From Harmothoe impar (Eukaryota; Annelida; Polychaeta; Phyllodocida; Polynoidae), in assembly GCA_947462335.1 (NCBI GenBank), contig OX381720.1, forward strand, positions 1,309,501-1,373,500: 64,000 nt of DNA, read 5' to 3'. The notes beneath the pieces are model-generated. The model searched no databases. It was given only the letters and a program-made list of their open reading frames with translations, and was not told the origin of the DNA. Position 1 is the first letter of the stretch. The number at the start of each line of letters is the position of its first letter. This document shows, piece by piece, positions 48,600 to 61,530 of this stretch. The position numbers were made by a program, and so were the translations under genes.

Positions 48600-50330
48600 A
48601 GAAGACACCTGGGGATGACCCTGTCTCCTCCACCAATCAGAAGCCTTCATACCTCCATGTGATTGAGGACAGCATGACATGTCCTTGTACAAGTCATCGG
48701 TGAGAGAAAAAGATTTCCGGCATGCAGAGCAGGGGAAATCTGATGCAGGACAGGCTTTTCTAACATCTGATTGTGATTTTGGACATCCTAATGCTATTTC
48801 AGAATAATCCTTGATAGTTGTTTCCAGATTAAACGTGGTCATTTCAAAGGTTTACACTGTGCATTACAATAGTGATGCATTGAATAGGCAACATTTATAG
48901 GGACCCTAGTTCAAAGCTTTTTCAGTGTTCATTTTTGACTGTTCTCTTGCTTGAAGTGACCCTGATAACTTTTCTTACCTACAAATTGCGCCCTTTCAGA
49001 CATGCATGGTGAGGGTGGTCATACAATCTTGTTGGATGTAGTGGTAACGGTTGCCTGCCTCTCCTTGTGTCACCCTGCTCTCTGTATGACCTCCAGCTAC
49101 AGCTAACTGACAGAACAGCACTTAATGGTCAATGTCAGCTCATCACCTCCTTTTCTTCATTCATCATATTCTCAGCTAAAATGGGTACATTAAACCATGA
49201 TTGGGCCAATATATGTATAAGACATGGGCCAATATTGACATTTTGATATTTGCCTACCATTGTTTTGACTGCTGGCTCAGTAGTGGCCCACACTCTGCAT
49301 ACATGGACCAGATCTGGGCAAGCAGTCAACCCAGTGTTGGCCCAACATTGCATTTCAAATGAGTAATTGTCAAGGGTGGGCCGTCATTGTAATTTATATG
49401 TTGAACCAATGGATGGATCACCTAAAATGCATCATGGTTTGTATATAGATTGCAATGCAGTCTATCGTTGGCGACATTGGCCCAATCGCAACCTGGGTTA
49501 GTGGCCTTATGATCGAGTTGTCAAGGGAGAATGAGGAGATGCTCAAACTAAGAATGATGAGCCATTAATTCACATTACCTTCTACTTTGTCACTACTGAC
49601 AGGGAAGTTATTTAGTCATTATTTAAACCAGAACATCTTCCCGTATTAGGTGAAATGGAGAGTGATTTGTCTTAAATCAATCTGAATTATCAGATTCTCC
49701 TTACCAGCTGCTGACTTTTGTTAGGGCTATGTTGGTCAAATCTTTAAGTAGTTTTTAAAATTACATTTGTGATTTTTACACATTCAGAATAATGATATAT
49801 TCACTTAAATGCTTTCATGCTGGGATAAGTCAGTAGTTATTGGTGCTGATGAAGGGATGGAATGGGCAAAGATACATACTTCAATTTCTCAAGAATTTTG
49901 GTTTTGCATATTAGAAACAACTTAGGTTTAGGTTGAGGCAAATGGTATTCCTCAGGTCACAAATGAAAACAAAGAGATTTCTATAGGTCAATCCGATTCA
50001 TTTTCTTATCTGTAAAGCAGCCTTTTCAAACATGCACATCATATCCCTAAACGGTTACACAAAGAAAGATTGCAAAGCCAACCTAATGAATCAGATCTAT
50101 CCTGAGTGTGCCTGCATGCCCAATATACTCCTGTGTTATATGGTCTTGAGAAACTAGATGAAATACAGTACAGTCGGCCCAGTGGACTGGGGGGTACTCT
50201 TGGGAGATGGGATGATACCCTCAGGAAAGTGACCGCTCTCTTATCAACTTACCCATCCTATTGCAGCCTTCCTCCATTCCCATATACCCCTCTGCACGAC
50301 ATTATACCCTGGTGTACAGGCAGTCATCTT

Positions 50331-50383
<53 letters not shown>

Positions 50384-50400
50384 TGATGTTAAGAGCTGAG
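48600..50400. repeat. Large duplicated block, copy at 48.6-50.4 kb
   Basis: The counterpart of 31.6-34.0 kb: module B (48630-48800), ACTACTGACAGGGAAGTTAT (49592), TTAGGGCTATGTTGGTC (49718), GCCAACCTAATGAATCAGAT (50077) and module D (50150-50390) with CAGTGGACTGGGGGGTACTC. The minus-strand frame 48842-48597 covers module B and reads one C-x2-C-x3-F half finger; it is not called as a gene. Confidence 0.7.
50335..50380. repeat. (AT)n microsatellite inside module D
   Basis: About 23 AT units. Sibling D copies have TCTACATGTTTGATGG at this site, so the run grew from a short ACAT seed. Confidence 0.9.
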
Positions 50401-50867
50401 CAAAACAAATGAAGGAAAGAAGGTCCCCTCAATATTTGAAACAGATTCAGGCCTCCTACAGAATACACTGATCACTCCTTACATACTATATAATCAATAG
50501 AAAATAAAACTGGGTACCCACACTTGTTTCTGTGCTGTTATAGCAAATGCAAGGGCTTATATATATTGTTTTTAAACGTTTTTCTCACTCATGCAAAAAA
50601 CTGTTGAAAGTGTGTGATACTAATACATCTCTATTTCCCGTCAAGTGGCAAGGTGTGATATGTTAACTAAGGCCAATGTCCTTTACAAGGAGATCTTTCA
50701 GCAAGCGGAAGATGACATAAAGCGTTGTCTCATTGTAGTAAGAGTGACAGAGTAAAAGAGTCATCTCATTCCATTAGTTTTGGAAGTGATTGTTCATTGA
50801 CAATGGGACCTTTTACACACACTTGTTTTGTTCAAGATTGAATGTGAGGGCAGTAACCTTTAAGGAA

Positions 50868-52765
50868 CACAGTCCCTACCCCCAGACCTAGCAGAAAGCC
50901 TGCCTAAGGACATGTAGACAGATGAGCAGCTCATGTGAGTGATGTCATAAGTAGCTGCTGACACTGCCTGTGTAGTACAAAGACTGTATATATGTAAGAA
51001 GGCAGCTATAGAGATTGTTGAAGCCATATATGGATATATAAGACACAGAAACTATTGACATTAGAGGTAAGTCTAAGAATAGGGAGGATTACTGAATATA
51101 TATGTTGACACCAGAAACAATAGCTTACAGCAGCTCCCCTACTGTCTACCTTTATCCATATCTCCCGTACACTGTACAAAACAAATCAGTTCTGTGCCAA
51201 CAAAATCTGTACTTTGAGAGGAGTGCTGGATTAAGACAAAGGTTTATTGGGGAAGCAAAGGTGATGCTGTATATCCTGTCTCAGTGTAATTCTATCTTCG
51301 GTGTAATCAGTAACATCAAGCATAAGGTGCATTTACAATACAGGTCAGCATAAAGGTCAATGTATTGTTATCCCTTTGTATTCCTTGTTGCCCGTTCTGC
51401 ATTCATTTCTACATTAAAAGTCAAATTGGAATAGCATTTGTATGTTCTACTGTTCTATCATATTGGTTTTCTTTGATATATACATAGTAAAGTCATATTG
51501 TTCTGAGCGCTATCAGCTCACAACATTTTCAAGCTAGGAGCCTCTGCAATATGTAATTTGTTCATTTAATTCAACAGTCATTTCAAAATACTTTCCACTT
51601 TAAACCACAGAAGACCTACACGCCAGGCAAGGTAGTGAGTGATCATTTATCCAGATTCAATTAAGATAATCAGTGCTCTAAAATCCCTGGAACCCACTTT
51701 CAGGAGACAGTTCCTTTGATATGAGGGCAAAAACCAATCGGTCTGAATGTGCATGTATGAAATGCTGCTTGTCACAGGAGACAACGACTCTGGTTAACTT
51801 AGAATAGATCCTTTGATTCCAGGATATTGAATATTAACAAATTGAGAATTATCCCAGGGTTAACCTATTTCGCTTGAGGATCTACTGATAGGGTGCTTTC
51901 AAGCATGCATAGAACAGCTGATGTGGTATTTTATTACCCACAAGATAGGAAAACTTGTCCCTAGCTACGAAAAGCTGAAGAAAAATAACCAAGCTAATTT
52001 TGTGAACTTTAGATCAGATTTATCCTCAGCAGAGCCCAGATGCTTTCATAGAATACTAGATGGATAAGGCATTGATCTCCAAGTATGATTACATAGTACT
52101 AGGGAAAAAAGGCCTTGCTCTCTGATCTACTCCAACTTTCCCCAACAGCCCCCGGTATATAGGCAGGAATCCCATGATCCATCATCAAATTTCTTTCAAT
52201 GTGATAGAAATTAAGCAGTAAAAAGATCAAAACTGTGGTATTTCATGTCAGCTAACAGTATGGACAAAATGAGATTACGATCACAGCCAGTGAGACCATT
52301 AATAAAATTGGCATTTGATTGAGTCTGATTCTGATCGTTCGTGTTTGGTATTCAAGTATGATGAATTATTCAAAGGTCTTTCCATAACAATGACTCCAAT
52401 ACATGCAGTGAATTTCAAGTATACTCATATTATGAAATATTTGGTTTGCTAGTCATACGATTCACTTTTTGTCTACATTGACATGAACCTGCGGTTGTTA
52501 TGGACATTGGAAGCCTCACCTGTTGATCCTGTCTTTGTGTGTAGCTAAATACCTTATTAGGCCCAATCTGTCAATTTGTCAGTGACCTGTTTTCCTAGAA
52601 TAGTAGATGCAAACCTGTCCAACAGGCAAATGGATGGGGATCCATCTTTCAGTACGATAAAATAATAAGTCTTGCTCTATGATTCACTCCAACCCGTCCC
52701 CAGTCCTTCCCCCACCAGCTGCCCTCTGGTGTACAGGCAGGGATCTTGTTTGATGGCTGCCAAAG
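50868..52765. repeat. Large duplicated block, copy at 50.9-52.8 kb
   Basis: The counterpart of 36.05-40.2 kb in the same order: module A (50868-50985), TATATATGTAAGAAGGCAGC, GACAAAGGTTTATTGGGGAA (51235), module D copies (52050-52200 and 52595-52760), TATGGACAAAATGAGATTAC (52258) and module C (52285-52440). It is about 2.2 kb shorter than its partner. Confidence 0.7.
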
Positions 52766-52965
52766 TAACACAGTACTATGAAGCACTACAATGAGCACAC
52801 AGTTTATAATACTAAATTCATAACACACTTATACTTAAATATAAATTGGAGGGATGTTCTCATACAAATCTAAACTGCCTTTTGAACCTTTGCCTGAGTT
52901 GCAGAACCACCCTGGCGTTGATTATGCATTCTGAGGGAGAGCACGGCATATCTGAACCAGCTGAA

Positions 52966-54150
52966 CTGTTAATCAAAGGATTAAATCACAGGTTAGGCAT
53001 ATTTCATTCTTAACAATAGGACAGCTGCCTACCTCTCCCACATCAGACAACTAATAATGCTACATGACGAAATCAAACCACTAGGTAACAGAGATTACAA
53101 TAGAACATTATGATTATCTGAGACCCTGAGTGCAGTATGCATTAAGTAGTCTAGTAGGGCAGCCTACGCAACTACCAGACTTATAGAGCTTGTCCTTAGT
53201 GATCAGTTTGGGATGAGGTCAGGGATTATTGGGAATGTTTATAGTGACAGTCCTGCTCCTGTATGCTCTATATGTCCTACAGTGACACCTAGCTGACACT
53301 GTACGCCAATACTGAAGGGCAGCATATGTTGTCATGGGCCTGATGCAAGAAATTTAATCTAATCGCTTTGTCTTGTATTACCTTTCGCCTTGTGTATTTG
53401 ATTGTTTTTGATTTCATGTCAATAATTGAATTGGAAAATTTGTGCATGTGCTCAATCATTTATCAAATTTGATGTTGACCCAGCAGCATTTCGTTCTGCT
53501 GAGATTTGACCTGAGATTTATAAATGATGGTTGATGATGAAATCTAGTTGTCAGTATCACACTAATGACATAAATAGCAAGGATCTGATGGACAGTCAAA
53601 TTGATCTCCCAAGTCCAGGATATTCATGAATGCAAATGAAGAAAGTTCCCAAATTAACCCCTCCCCCTTTCTGATGTGTAGATAGCCCTTCAAAGCTGCA
53701 TTGTAAGGGTGGGTTCTACACATAATAAGACGATTAACTCAAGAGAGTAAGTCATCTATCTTGATTTACTATGGCTGAATCTTTGCAGCAACAGGAAATA
53801 TAGAAAGATTGCAAAGCTAACCTGGCTTATTTGATTTATCTTGAGCATGCCCCCATCACAATAGCTCTATATTGCTTTATATTGTCCCGGAATACTAGAA
53901 GCAAAATGTTGAAGTAGGCCCGGAGGATCTGCGGTTATTCCAGTGAGGTAGCACACTACTCCTGTTAAAGTATTGTTCTCCGATCAAGTGCCCTACCTAA
54001 CAGCAACCATCTACATTCTCCGAGTCCCACAGCCCCTGGCAGTGATCTTGTCTACATGTTTGATGGCTGCCATGGTGTACCATCTTGACTGGATCTGACT
54101 GCCTCTGACTTGGATGAATTGTTGAGCTGGGACTGGTTTACCATTTACAA
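52966..54150. repeat. Duplicated block, copy at 53.0-54.2 kb
   Basis: The counterpart of 45246-46470; both finish with a module D whose tail TCTGACTTGGATGAATTGTT is almost unchanged. Confidence 0.75.
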
Positions 54151-54982
54151 ATCCATGTGCCCGAAAAAAGGGAAGATGAACCATGAGTTACAGCTGCATG
54201 CCATTAAGCTGCACGTTGTCCATGAGGCTCTAACCTCTTGTCCCAAGTTTCAAGGATCCTTGGGTTAACTAAATCAATCATTAGCACATGAAACTGTTAA
54301 ACATATTCTTATCAGCTTTTGCAGAATTGCAGAAGTATTTCAAGTTCTAGAGGGCACTACCTAAGGGATGCACATATGGATATAGGAGTCCTGTCAATGT
54401 ATTCAAAATGCAAATCCCTCAAAAACCGCCACACATATGAAAAAAGTGAGGGCTTGCAAAGACAGCTAGGAATCCAATTTTTGATGGGAAAAAAGAATGC
54501 TTATATTCTAGTGACGTAATCAAGACATTAAAACAGCATAAAAAATATAGCAACTTAGTTATGTTTATACAAAGGGTGAATGAGATTGTAATTAGACTCC
54601 TTTCACATTGATAATTATTTTACCTAAAGACTGAATACTGACATTACAAATGTGACAATTATCCTCTCAGTTAGATAGCACCTGCTCCTTGTCATAGCAG
54701 AACAATCATTCTGAATACCTTTTGAACTATTGCTAATATGTTATATGGAAAACCAGTCACAATTCTGCATCCCAAGGCAATTAAAATATACAGGCTTCCA
54801 TAAGTCAAGACTTTCTTCAGGAGGGGCATAGCATAAGCCAAAGTACATTTCAAAATATTGAAAAGTATTAAGTGTACCTTGTAAGGGGAGAATGTTCCGT
54901 ATATTCTGGGACTACAGACTACAGATTCTGCACAGCTGCTACATTCAGCACACATGTTCTCTTAGAAGTGACAGAGGAGTAG

Positions 54983-55105
54983 CGTTTAGGGAGAACAGTC
55001 CCTATTCCCAGAGTGGGTACAAGTATATAGACAGATGAGTGGATTACGTGGCTGATGATAGCTGTAACTGTCAACACTGTCTTGTAGTGATTCCCACATG
55101 ACAAC
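54983..55105. repeat. Module A copy
   Basis: CAGTCCCTATTCCCAGAGTG, ATGAGTGGATTACGTGGCTG and CTGTCAACACTGTCTTGTAG follow the module A order. No B copy follows within 1 kb. Confidence 0.6.
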
Positions 55106-57790
55106 GTGTATGTTGTGGGTGTCGGGTGAAGCTAGAAGCAGCCACACAATGACAGTGAGGAGTGCCAAGAAGCAGGTATTGCGTAAACGGAAGATTTTTT
55201 GAATTGTATGTTTTTGAGGTTTACACAAATAACGGAATCACTACATCTTACAGTCACTGCAGCATGTCAATGGTGCTACACAGTAAACAGGGTCTGAGGC
55301 ATGGTAATCAAGTTCTAGGGCAATCATTTTGTAGGCCTAAAGTACATAACCATGGTATAAAATGCATAATATTTAAAAAACATTGCTAGTTATGGGTATA
55401 GTTGATAGTGTCAAATGGTTTGATATTAAATTCCCCTTTATTCACAGCTGTTCATTTTCAGCTATAAAATTAACACTAATATCTTTCACATCTATATAAA
55501 ACATATATAGCAGTGACAGGCCTGTTGGTAACCCTATTGATAAAACCTCTACCCTAGTGAGCACCAATGTGTACAGCATCATACCAGGACAGGCCCAACA
55601 ATAACCCTGTGTTATATGAGTCTGTTCTTGTTATCTGGGGTTCATTATTACACCATGTAACATTAAACTACAATCTATGTCTACATAACACGCTGCTCTC
55701 TATATGGATGGACATCCTGCAGGCGCAACGATAACAAGATGAGCTCTAAACAAAACAAGGTCTGATAATTGGAAAAATAATGTCTTATATAATTATCATT
55801 AGGTTCTTGTTCTCAGCACCAGGCGCGTCCAAGTGACAGTCTCTAAGGTTCACACTGCATTTGTTGACTCCACTTGTACAGGATGTTATACACACAGGCG
55901 GTGTGAATCGCCATTGCCAGCTTACCAGGATGGGAAGGGGCAGTTAATATATGTGACCTATCAATTCCAAAAAAAAAGTTAGGACGTGGCAAAGCATTTT
56001 TCATGAGATACAAAGCCTTGATTCTATATGCAGTTAATTCCATTGTGTCAGTGCGATATTACTACCGCTGCAGCACAATTATTTCCAATACCAATGACAA
56101 CTGGTGACATTTAGAAATGCTGCTAGTGGCCTTCATAGTATTCAAGCCTATAACGATAATGGTATAATAATTCATAGTTGTATACGTCCCAATATACAAT
56201 GTAATACCATGTGACATTTGGTCTTCTTATATCAGATCCTGAGCTCTGCTGTTCATTAATGTACTGGATCTAGTTTGTGTAATGTATAGAAAAAGGAACA
56301 GAAATGTAATCTGAAAAGAGCAATGTTATAGCATTGGTGCCCCCTAATAAGTCATTTGTTAAACGATTCAAAATAATTGGAGCCCAGCATGTTCTGGCAG
56401 GGAAATTAATTCAGTCTGTTCCTTCTATATCAGCCACTCATTAGAACTACAGTCCACAAGTTTACCATAATATCCATCATTCTCATCTATGAATTTGCTT
56501 TTACATGAATCACGACTGATAGTTCCATGCTGTTATCATTCAGTAAGGTGTGTTTGGTCATACATGGAAGGTAATTAAGGCAGGAAGGTCAAGTTTGGGT
56601 ATGTGCTTTTTGACCATAAGTTACAAAACCTGCCTGACAATCAATTACCCTTTTTCTCTACGCTGTGGCACAGACAGTCAACATGTATGTCCTCCCTACT
56701 CGCCTGTCTACATGCTATAACAACATTACCTACATCACCCACTTGTTGGCTAAGGTGTAACAGTTTGTTGTGTGTGTGATGCAGCATGTAAATAGCCATT
56801 GTGGGTAAACACAATTTGAATTTTTAAAAGGCACCATTACCTACATATGTGTTGAGTGTTGTACAAGAGTTGACAAAATTTAATGAGCTGCCGCCTTATC
56901 CATCTAAGTGGAAGTGTGGTGGTGGGAAAGTTGAACAGACTGAACCTGCTATGATTGATAGTTCATACTAGCAGTACAAAAAGGTTGGGGAATAGACACC
57001 GGTTTATGGGCTACATGAACTAGTCACTTGCGGGATTTTTTTTCTTTTTGGGAAAAAAACATTTTCGTTTTTTGCACTATGTGACTGAGTGTCTAATTAC
57101 ATCATCATACATCTGGTGTTTTTACAATTTATTACTATGATATCAGTTGACACAAGCACAGTTCTCTGAGTCCTACCATCATCCAATACAACAACATCCT
57201 CACTGCTGACCCTACACAGTGAGCTGCTCTGTCAGATCCCAGATCTTCCCAATGAGTCCCTGATGCTGATGCCACAATAGTATCATCTTGGCATGGCAAA
57301 TGGCTCCACAATCTGCACATGTCCTCATTAATTACTCTACGGTTTATGCCGAGCTGATTATCTTTGCTTAGAAAAAGAAGTGCAGTGTTATCCATGTTTC
57401 TGCAGGTGACAATGTCGCTAAGCTGCTCTTCTAGGTCACTAGTACTTAAATACATACCTTCTTATTATGACACCTATTTGTTTCTTCATCAGCTGACAGT
57501 TCAACTTCTCATATCATGTGTAACAATTATTTATAAAACTATTGGTTTTAATATAAACTATGATGAATGCCACAGAAGGGTGGCACATTATTCTAATTGT
57601 TCATGCTCGGTGTCAAAGGTAGTTCAGTTTGTTACAGTGTTTAATTTTTTCTTTTTTTTTTAAACATGCACAATATATATGGAGAGTTTGGATGGTAGAT
57701 TATTAAGGGTGCATTCCCTGTTGATGTTTATAACTGTCATGGAATCAATGCCATAACATGCTGCATCAACATCTATGTATGGGTGAAAAC
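55106..57790. other. Gene-free stretch
   Basis: TTTTTGAGGTTTACACAA at 55210 matches 46914 (old duplication). Nothing else that I can support in these 2.7 kb. Confidence 0.45.
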
Positions 57791-57794
57791 GCCA

Positions 57795-57875
57795 CGGGAA
57801 TAGCCATGACAGGTAATCACAATGATGGATGACATTTGTAAAGGTTGCAAGAGGTATGTGTGGCCACTGCTGCTA
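57795..57875. repeat. Module F copy
   Basis: AATAGCCATGACAGGTAATC and GATGGATGACATTTGTAAAG; closest to the 28.66 kb copy. Confidence 0.65.
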
Positions 57876-58379
57876 CATAAGTCTGTATCAGGTTGGATAT
57901 TATTGAAGGTCAACTAAATCAAATTAAAGATTTGATGATTGAAGCAATTGGGCCTCATCAGATTATGGCATTCACTTACTGATAATCAAACATGATGTAA
58001 AGATTATCAAAAATTGTAACTAAGAATGTAATCTCAACCTCTGACCCACCCGCCCTTAGAACAAATGCAAAAGACATAAATACAAGTAATCTCACCTGTG
58101 ATAATCTGTGTCAATAACGCAGCTAACCCTCCTCTAGCTCCTCCTTCCTCCCTTTCTGCCCCTAACCAATTGTTTTAGGCTTACTACTCCACGCCCTGAG
58201 AAGCTTTACAAAGGCCTGTAATTTAACACTGGTTAACAACACCAGGAAATCAAAGGCGGATGGACTCCTCAGTCACCAGATTATCAGGGCATAGCCTCGA
58301 AGCCCTACAAGTGCCTGTAATGCAGCCTTAGGCCACCTTTAGTGAGAAGCCATACCCTGATTTGTTTATGACATAACTG

Positions 58380-58520
58380 CTGCTGCTCACATAGCTGTGC
58401 GTCCTAAGTGAGCTGCTGCTGTAGCTGTGTGTGGTTGTAAGCTGACTGACTGCAGGAGACTGTAAGCCATAGGGGGGGGGGGGGGGTCCTGTGTGGGCGT
58501 TGTATTGTCTGCTATAGATG
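58380..58520. repeat. Module G copy
   Basis: GAGCTGCTGCTGTAGCTG, then AGCTGACTGACTGCAGGAG and a G14 run. The minus strand reads SCSQSAY, as in the 60.6 kb copy. Confidence 0.6.
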
Positions 58521-59010
58521 GCATCAATACAGATTAGTGTATGGCAGTGGGTATGTAAGAAGGATGGTTGGTGGTTTTACATGTTTTACAAAAGCTTGTG
58601 AAGATGAGAAGATATAACAATGAGGCATAACTACATCTGGCAACATTTATCAGTCTAATACCTGAATAATTGTGAAGAAATAACCAGTTTGTCACGTATT
58701 ATTTTTGATGCCAGTATGAGTTATTTTTCTCATGGCAGAGTTGCAAATTAATGCCAATTGTCCAGTATCCATATGAATCCACCTTCCTTAGATGCACAAT
58801 AAAGACATGTTTCAGACAGAATACAAACCAAGCTACATGATATTAGGGAAACAATATCATGAACTATTATCGTAATATTTGATTTGTGTGATACATGTTT
58901 CTAATTTGCGACTTTTCCAAATGGCCACTATGGATTTTCGAAGATTAAAAAATGATGTAAAATGACATAAAGACCCCTGTCCTTACCTGTAATAGTCCTG
59001 TGTCCGTATT

Positions 59011-59340
59011 GAGTCTCTATGCCTCCTCCTGCTCCTGTTCTGCCACTCAGGTCTACTCCAGGTCCCTGTGAGTGGAGGCTCTGCTGCTACAAAGGTTTAC
59101 ATCCAGTGTACTTCACAACCACTCCTTACCCCAAGGCAGTCAGCTCCAGCTAACCGCAGCTTACAGAGGTTGGCACTTTAACCGGTCAGTAGTGAGACTC
59201 ACTGCCTCCTCCTGCTACAGGTCTACTCCCGGACCTTGTGGGTGGAGGCTCTGCTGTTACTCCACAACCACTGCCCACCCTGAGGCAGCAGCAGCCTGCC
59301 GCTAACCACAGCTTACACAGGCCTGCACACCACTTGGTAA
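59011..59340. repeat. Direct repeat of ~150-180 bp, two units
   Basis: The units begin near 59011 and 59193. Shared pieces are CTGCCTCCTCCTGCT, GGTCTACTCC, GTGGAGGCTCTGCTG, TCACAACCACTxCxxACCC and GCTAACCxCAGCTTACA. A 78-codon frame crosses both, but it is not maintained between units. Confidence 0.7.
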
Positions 59341-60507
59341 TGAAGGGCAGCTGGAAGGGATCTTACTGAAGGATTACTGTTGTTTATAGTAGAATATAGT
59401 AGAAACCGAGTTTCAAGTAACAACAGATGACCTTTTTTTAATTACCTGCAGTCGGTTTCACTTTAGAGATTCACAGTGCAGTGAGAGATATGAATAGTGG
59501 GTCTCACTGGCCATGTCCTAACAGGTCCCTGTGCCTTACTCCAGGACTGTCCTCCTAGTCAGTGCAGGGTCTGCACTCAGGTACTGTATCCCACTCATGG
59601 ACAACTCCTGGTGACACTAGTCGTAGTACTTAACAAAAAGTCCCACAGTCCGATGTGCTCCCTGGTCACTTACCCCCGAACTGAGGGTCCCCATGTCCCA
59701 CTGTGGTTAAACTGCTTCAATACCTCTCCAGCTGGTCAGGCCCACACAGGAGTACTTCTGGTCAGGACCAAACACCTCAACCAACCCTGTGAGCTGCTCA
59801 GCGATTGTTGCTACCACTTGTCACCACTGTGGTCTCTTGTTATACATAATTACCAACTTTGTTCTTTGCTAAAGGCTTCATATTGGTTCCAAAATGATCC
59901 CACCATCTTTGTATAAGTGAGTGCAGTTATGAAGGCAATAAGAAACTTCTGCAATTCCAAAGCGTAGACATAAGATTGAATTGAGCTGTTTTTACTTCTT
60001 GTTATGCCACCTGGTAGTTTACAATGTTTCCTCAAGGATATGATGATAAGCTATTTACTGCTTCAGGGACAAACTAGGTTAGTTGTGAACACACAGGTAA
60101 TCTAACCCCCTGCAGGGTATATTCTTGTTTCTGTCTCCACGAATCCGGTTAATCCAGCTTCCATTTCTCTTGCTGTCTTTGTCCCATGGATACAGCAGGT
60201 GCTAACAACATCATGTACGCAGCATTGCTTGTCATCAACAATAACTTCCACTTATCCTACTTGGCCAATCATAAAGAGTCTGGATTGCTTCCACCGAGTG
60301 ACTCTGATACAGTCGATGTCATTAGTGAGTGGGGGAGGGGGTAAAAGTCACCTAATCCTTAGCACTGGTCTCTATGGTAAGTTGACTGCAGTTCCTCCAG
60401 GCTCACACGCACTGGTTCATACGCAGACATATTTCACTATTATGTCACCCTAGGTCAGAGGCCATAACTTGCTGCTCCTGGACATGCTCCCTGCCGGTGA
60501 ATCTGCC

Positions 60508-60560
60508 TATAGACCTGCTCCCAGACCTGCTCCCAGACCTACTCCCAGACCTGCTCCCAG
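60508..60560. repeat. 12-bp tandem repeat
   Basis: Four to five copies of CCAGACCTGCTC. On the minus strand this gives an artificial Gly-Ser-Arg repeat. Confidence 0.85.
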
Positions 60561-60564
60561 ACCT

Positions 60565-60780
60565 GCTGCAACTGCTCCTCCCCGTGAGCTGCTCCCGCTG
60601 CTGTAACACAGTGTGGCACCTACAGCCTCTGTAAGCTGACTGACTGCAGGAGGTGGGGGAGGAGTGGCGTAGTGGGAGGTGCAGGGTGTGTGGGTGTTCT
60701 GCTGTTGGCTGAATGGTGGCCCTACAGGAGTGTATGTATGTGTGGGGGGGGGGAGGGTGAAGATCTAACAGGTCCGACTT
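60565..60780. repeat. Module G copy, the longest
   Basis: GAGCTGCTCCCGCTGCTGTAAC, CTGACTGACTGCAGGAGGTGG and a run of nine or so G at 60743. The minus-strand frame 60792-60445 includes it and shares SPTSC-x-QSA with 45.1 kb and GC-x-CHT-x-LQ with 29.6 kb. Confidence 0.6.
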
Positions 60781-61339
60781 CACATTCCCCATAACAGTGC
60801 TACAGATTTGATCCCAACAATTGACATTTGAATCCCTGACTGATCATGGTCCTCTTTGCCTAAACTGAAGGTTTCTGTCATAAGTATTAAGAATACCTGT
60901 CTCTTTAATTGCATGTAATGTTGTCCAAGCTGATACATTTGATAGGAAGCAATGAGCAGCTACCAAATGTGTAACAGTGCTTTAGGTTCTGTGGGGAGCT
61001 TCATCTCTATGGCACACAAGTACAGCTTATACAAAATCCATAACATACAGGTATGTAGTGAGGTATAAAGAGTGTGCTCCAGGATGAGGTGAGGGGGGGG
61101 GGGAGCAGGTGCACGGTTTGTCATACATTGGTATTGGGTTCTACATGATGATGACGTATGACGACTTGATGACCACTTTCTTGGAACCCTCATTAGTGAA
61201 GGGACAGTGTCCTTGTCAGGTCTACCATGTAACATGATATGTAGGATGTGGATGAATGTTGCATCAGGGTCAGATGGACAAAGACCTCATCATGATTACT
61301 TCCATCGGGTAAGAATGGTCAGAAACTCTATTCATGCTC

Positions 61340-61530
61340 ACTCCCACAGTTAACCCTTTAAGGATGCTGTGTTGATAAACTTGGCAATTGTTGTCCATGA
61401 TACACCAGTGCGGCCCTGGGCAGTAACTCTCCACTAATGCACTGGTGTATCATACAGAGCCTGTAGGAGTATTCTGAATTTAGCCAGTTTATTCACCAGG
61501 CCTGCATTCATACATCATGACAACTACGGT
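61340..61530. repeat. Module E, copy 2, with a 15-bp hairpin
   Basis: ATGATACACCAGTGC (61397-61411) pairs perfectly with GCACTGGTGTATCAT (61439-61453) around a 27-base loop containing CAGTAACTC. It is preceded by TTTAAGGATGC (61357) and followed by CTGCATTCATACATCATG (61503), as in the copies at 16.14-16.33 and 28.96-29.06 kb. Confidence 0.6.

Noticed and set aside
59497..59916. 139-codon plus-strand frame
   Set aside because: No recognisable domain, no convincing signal peptide or repeat phase, and it lies next to a tandem repeat with similar composition.
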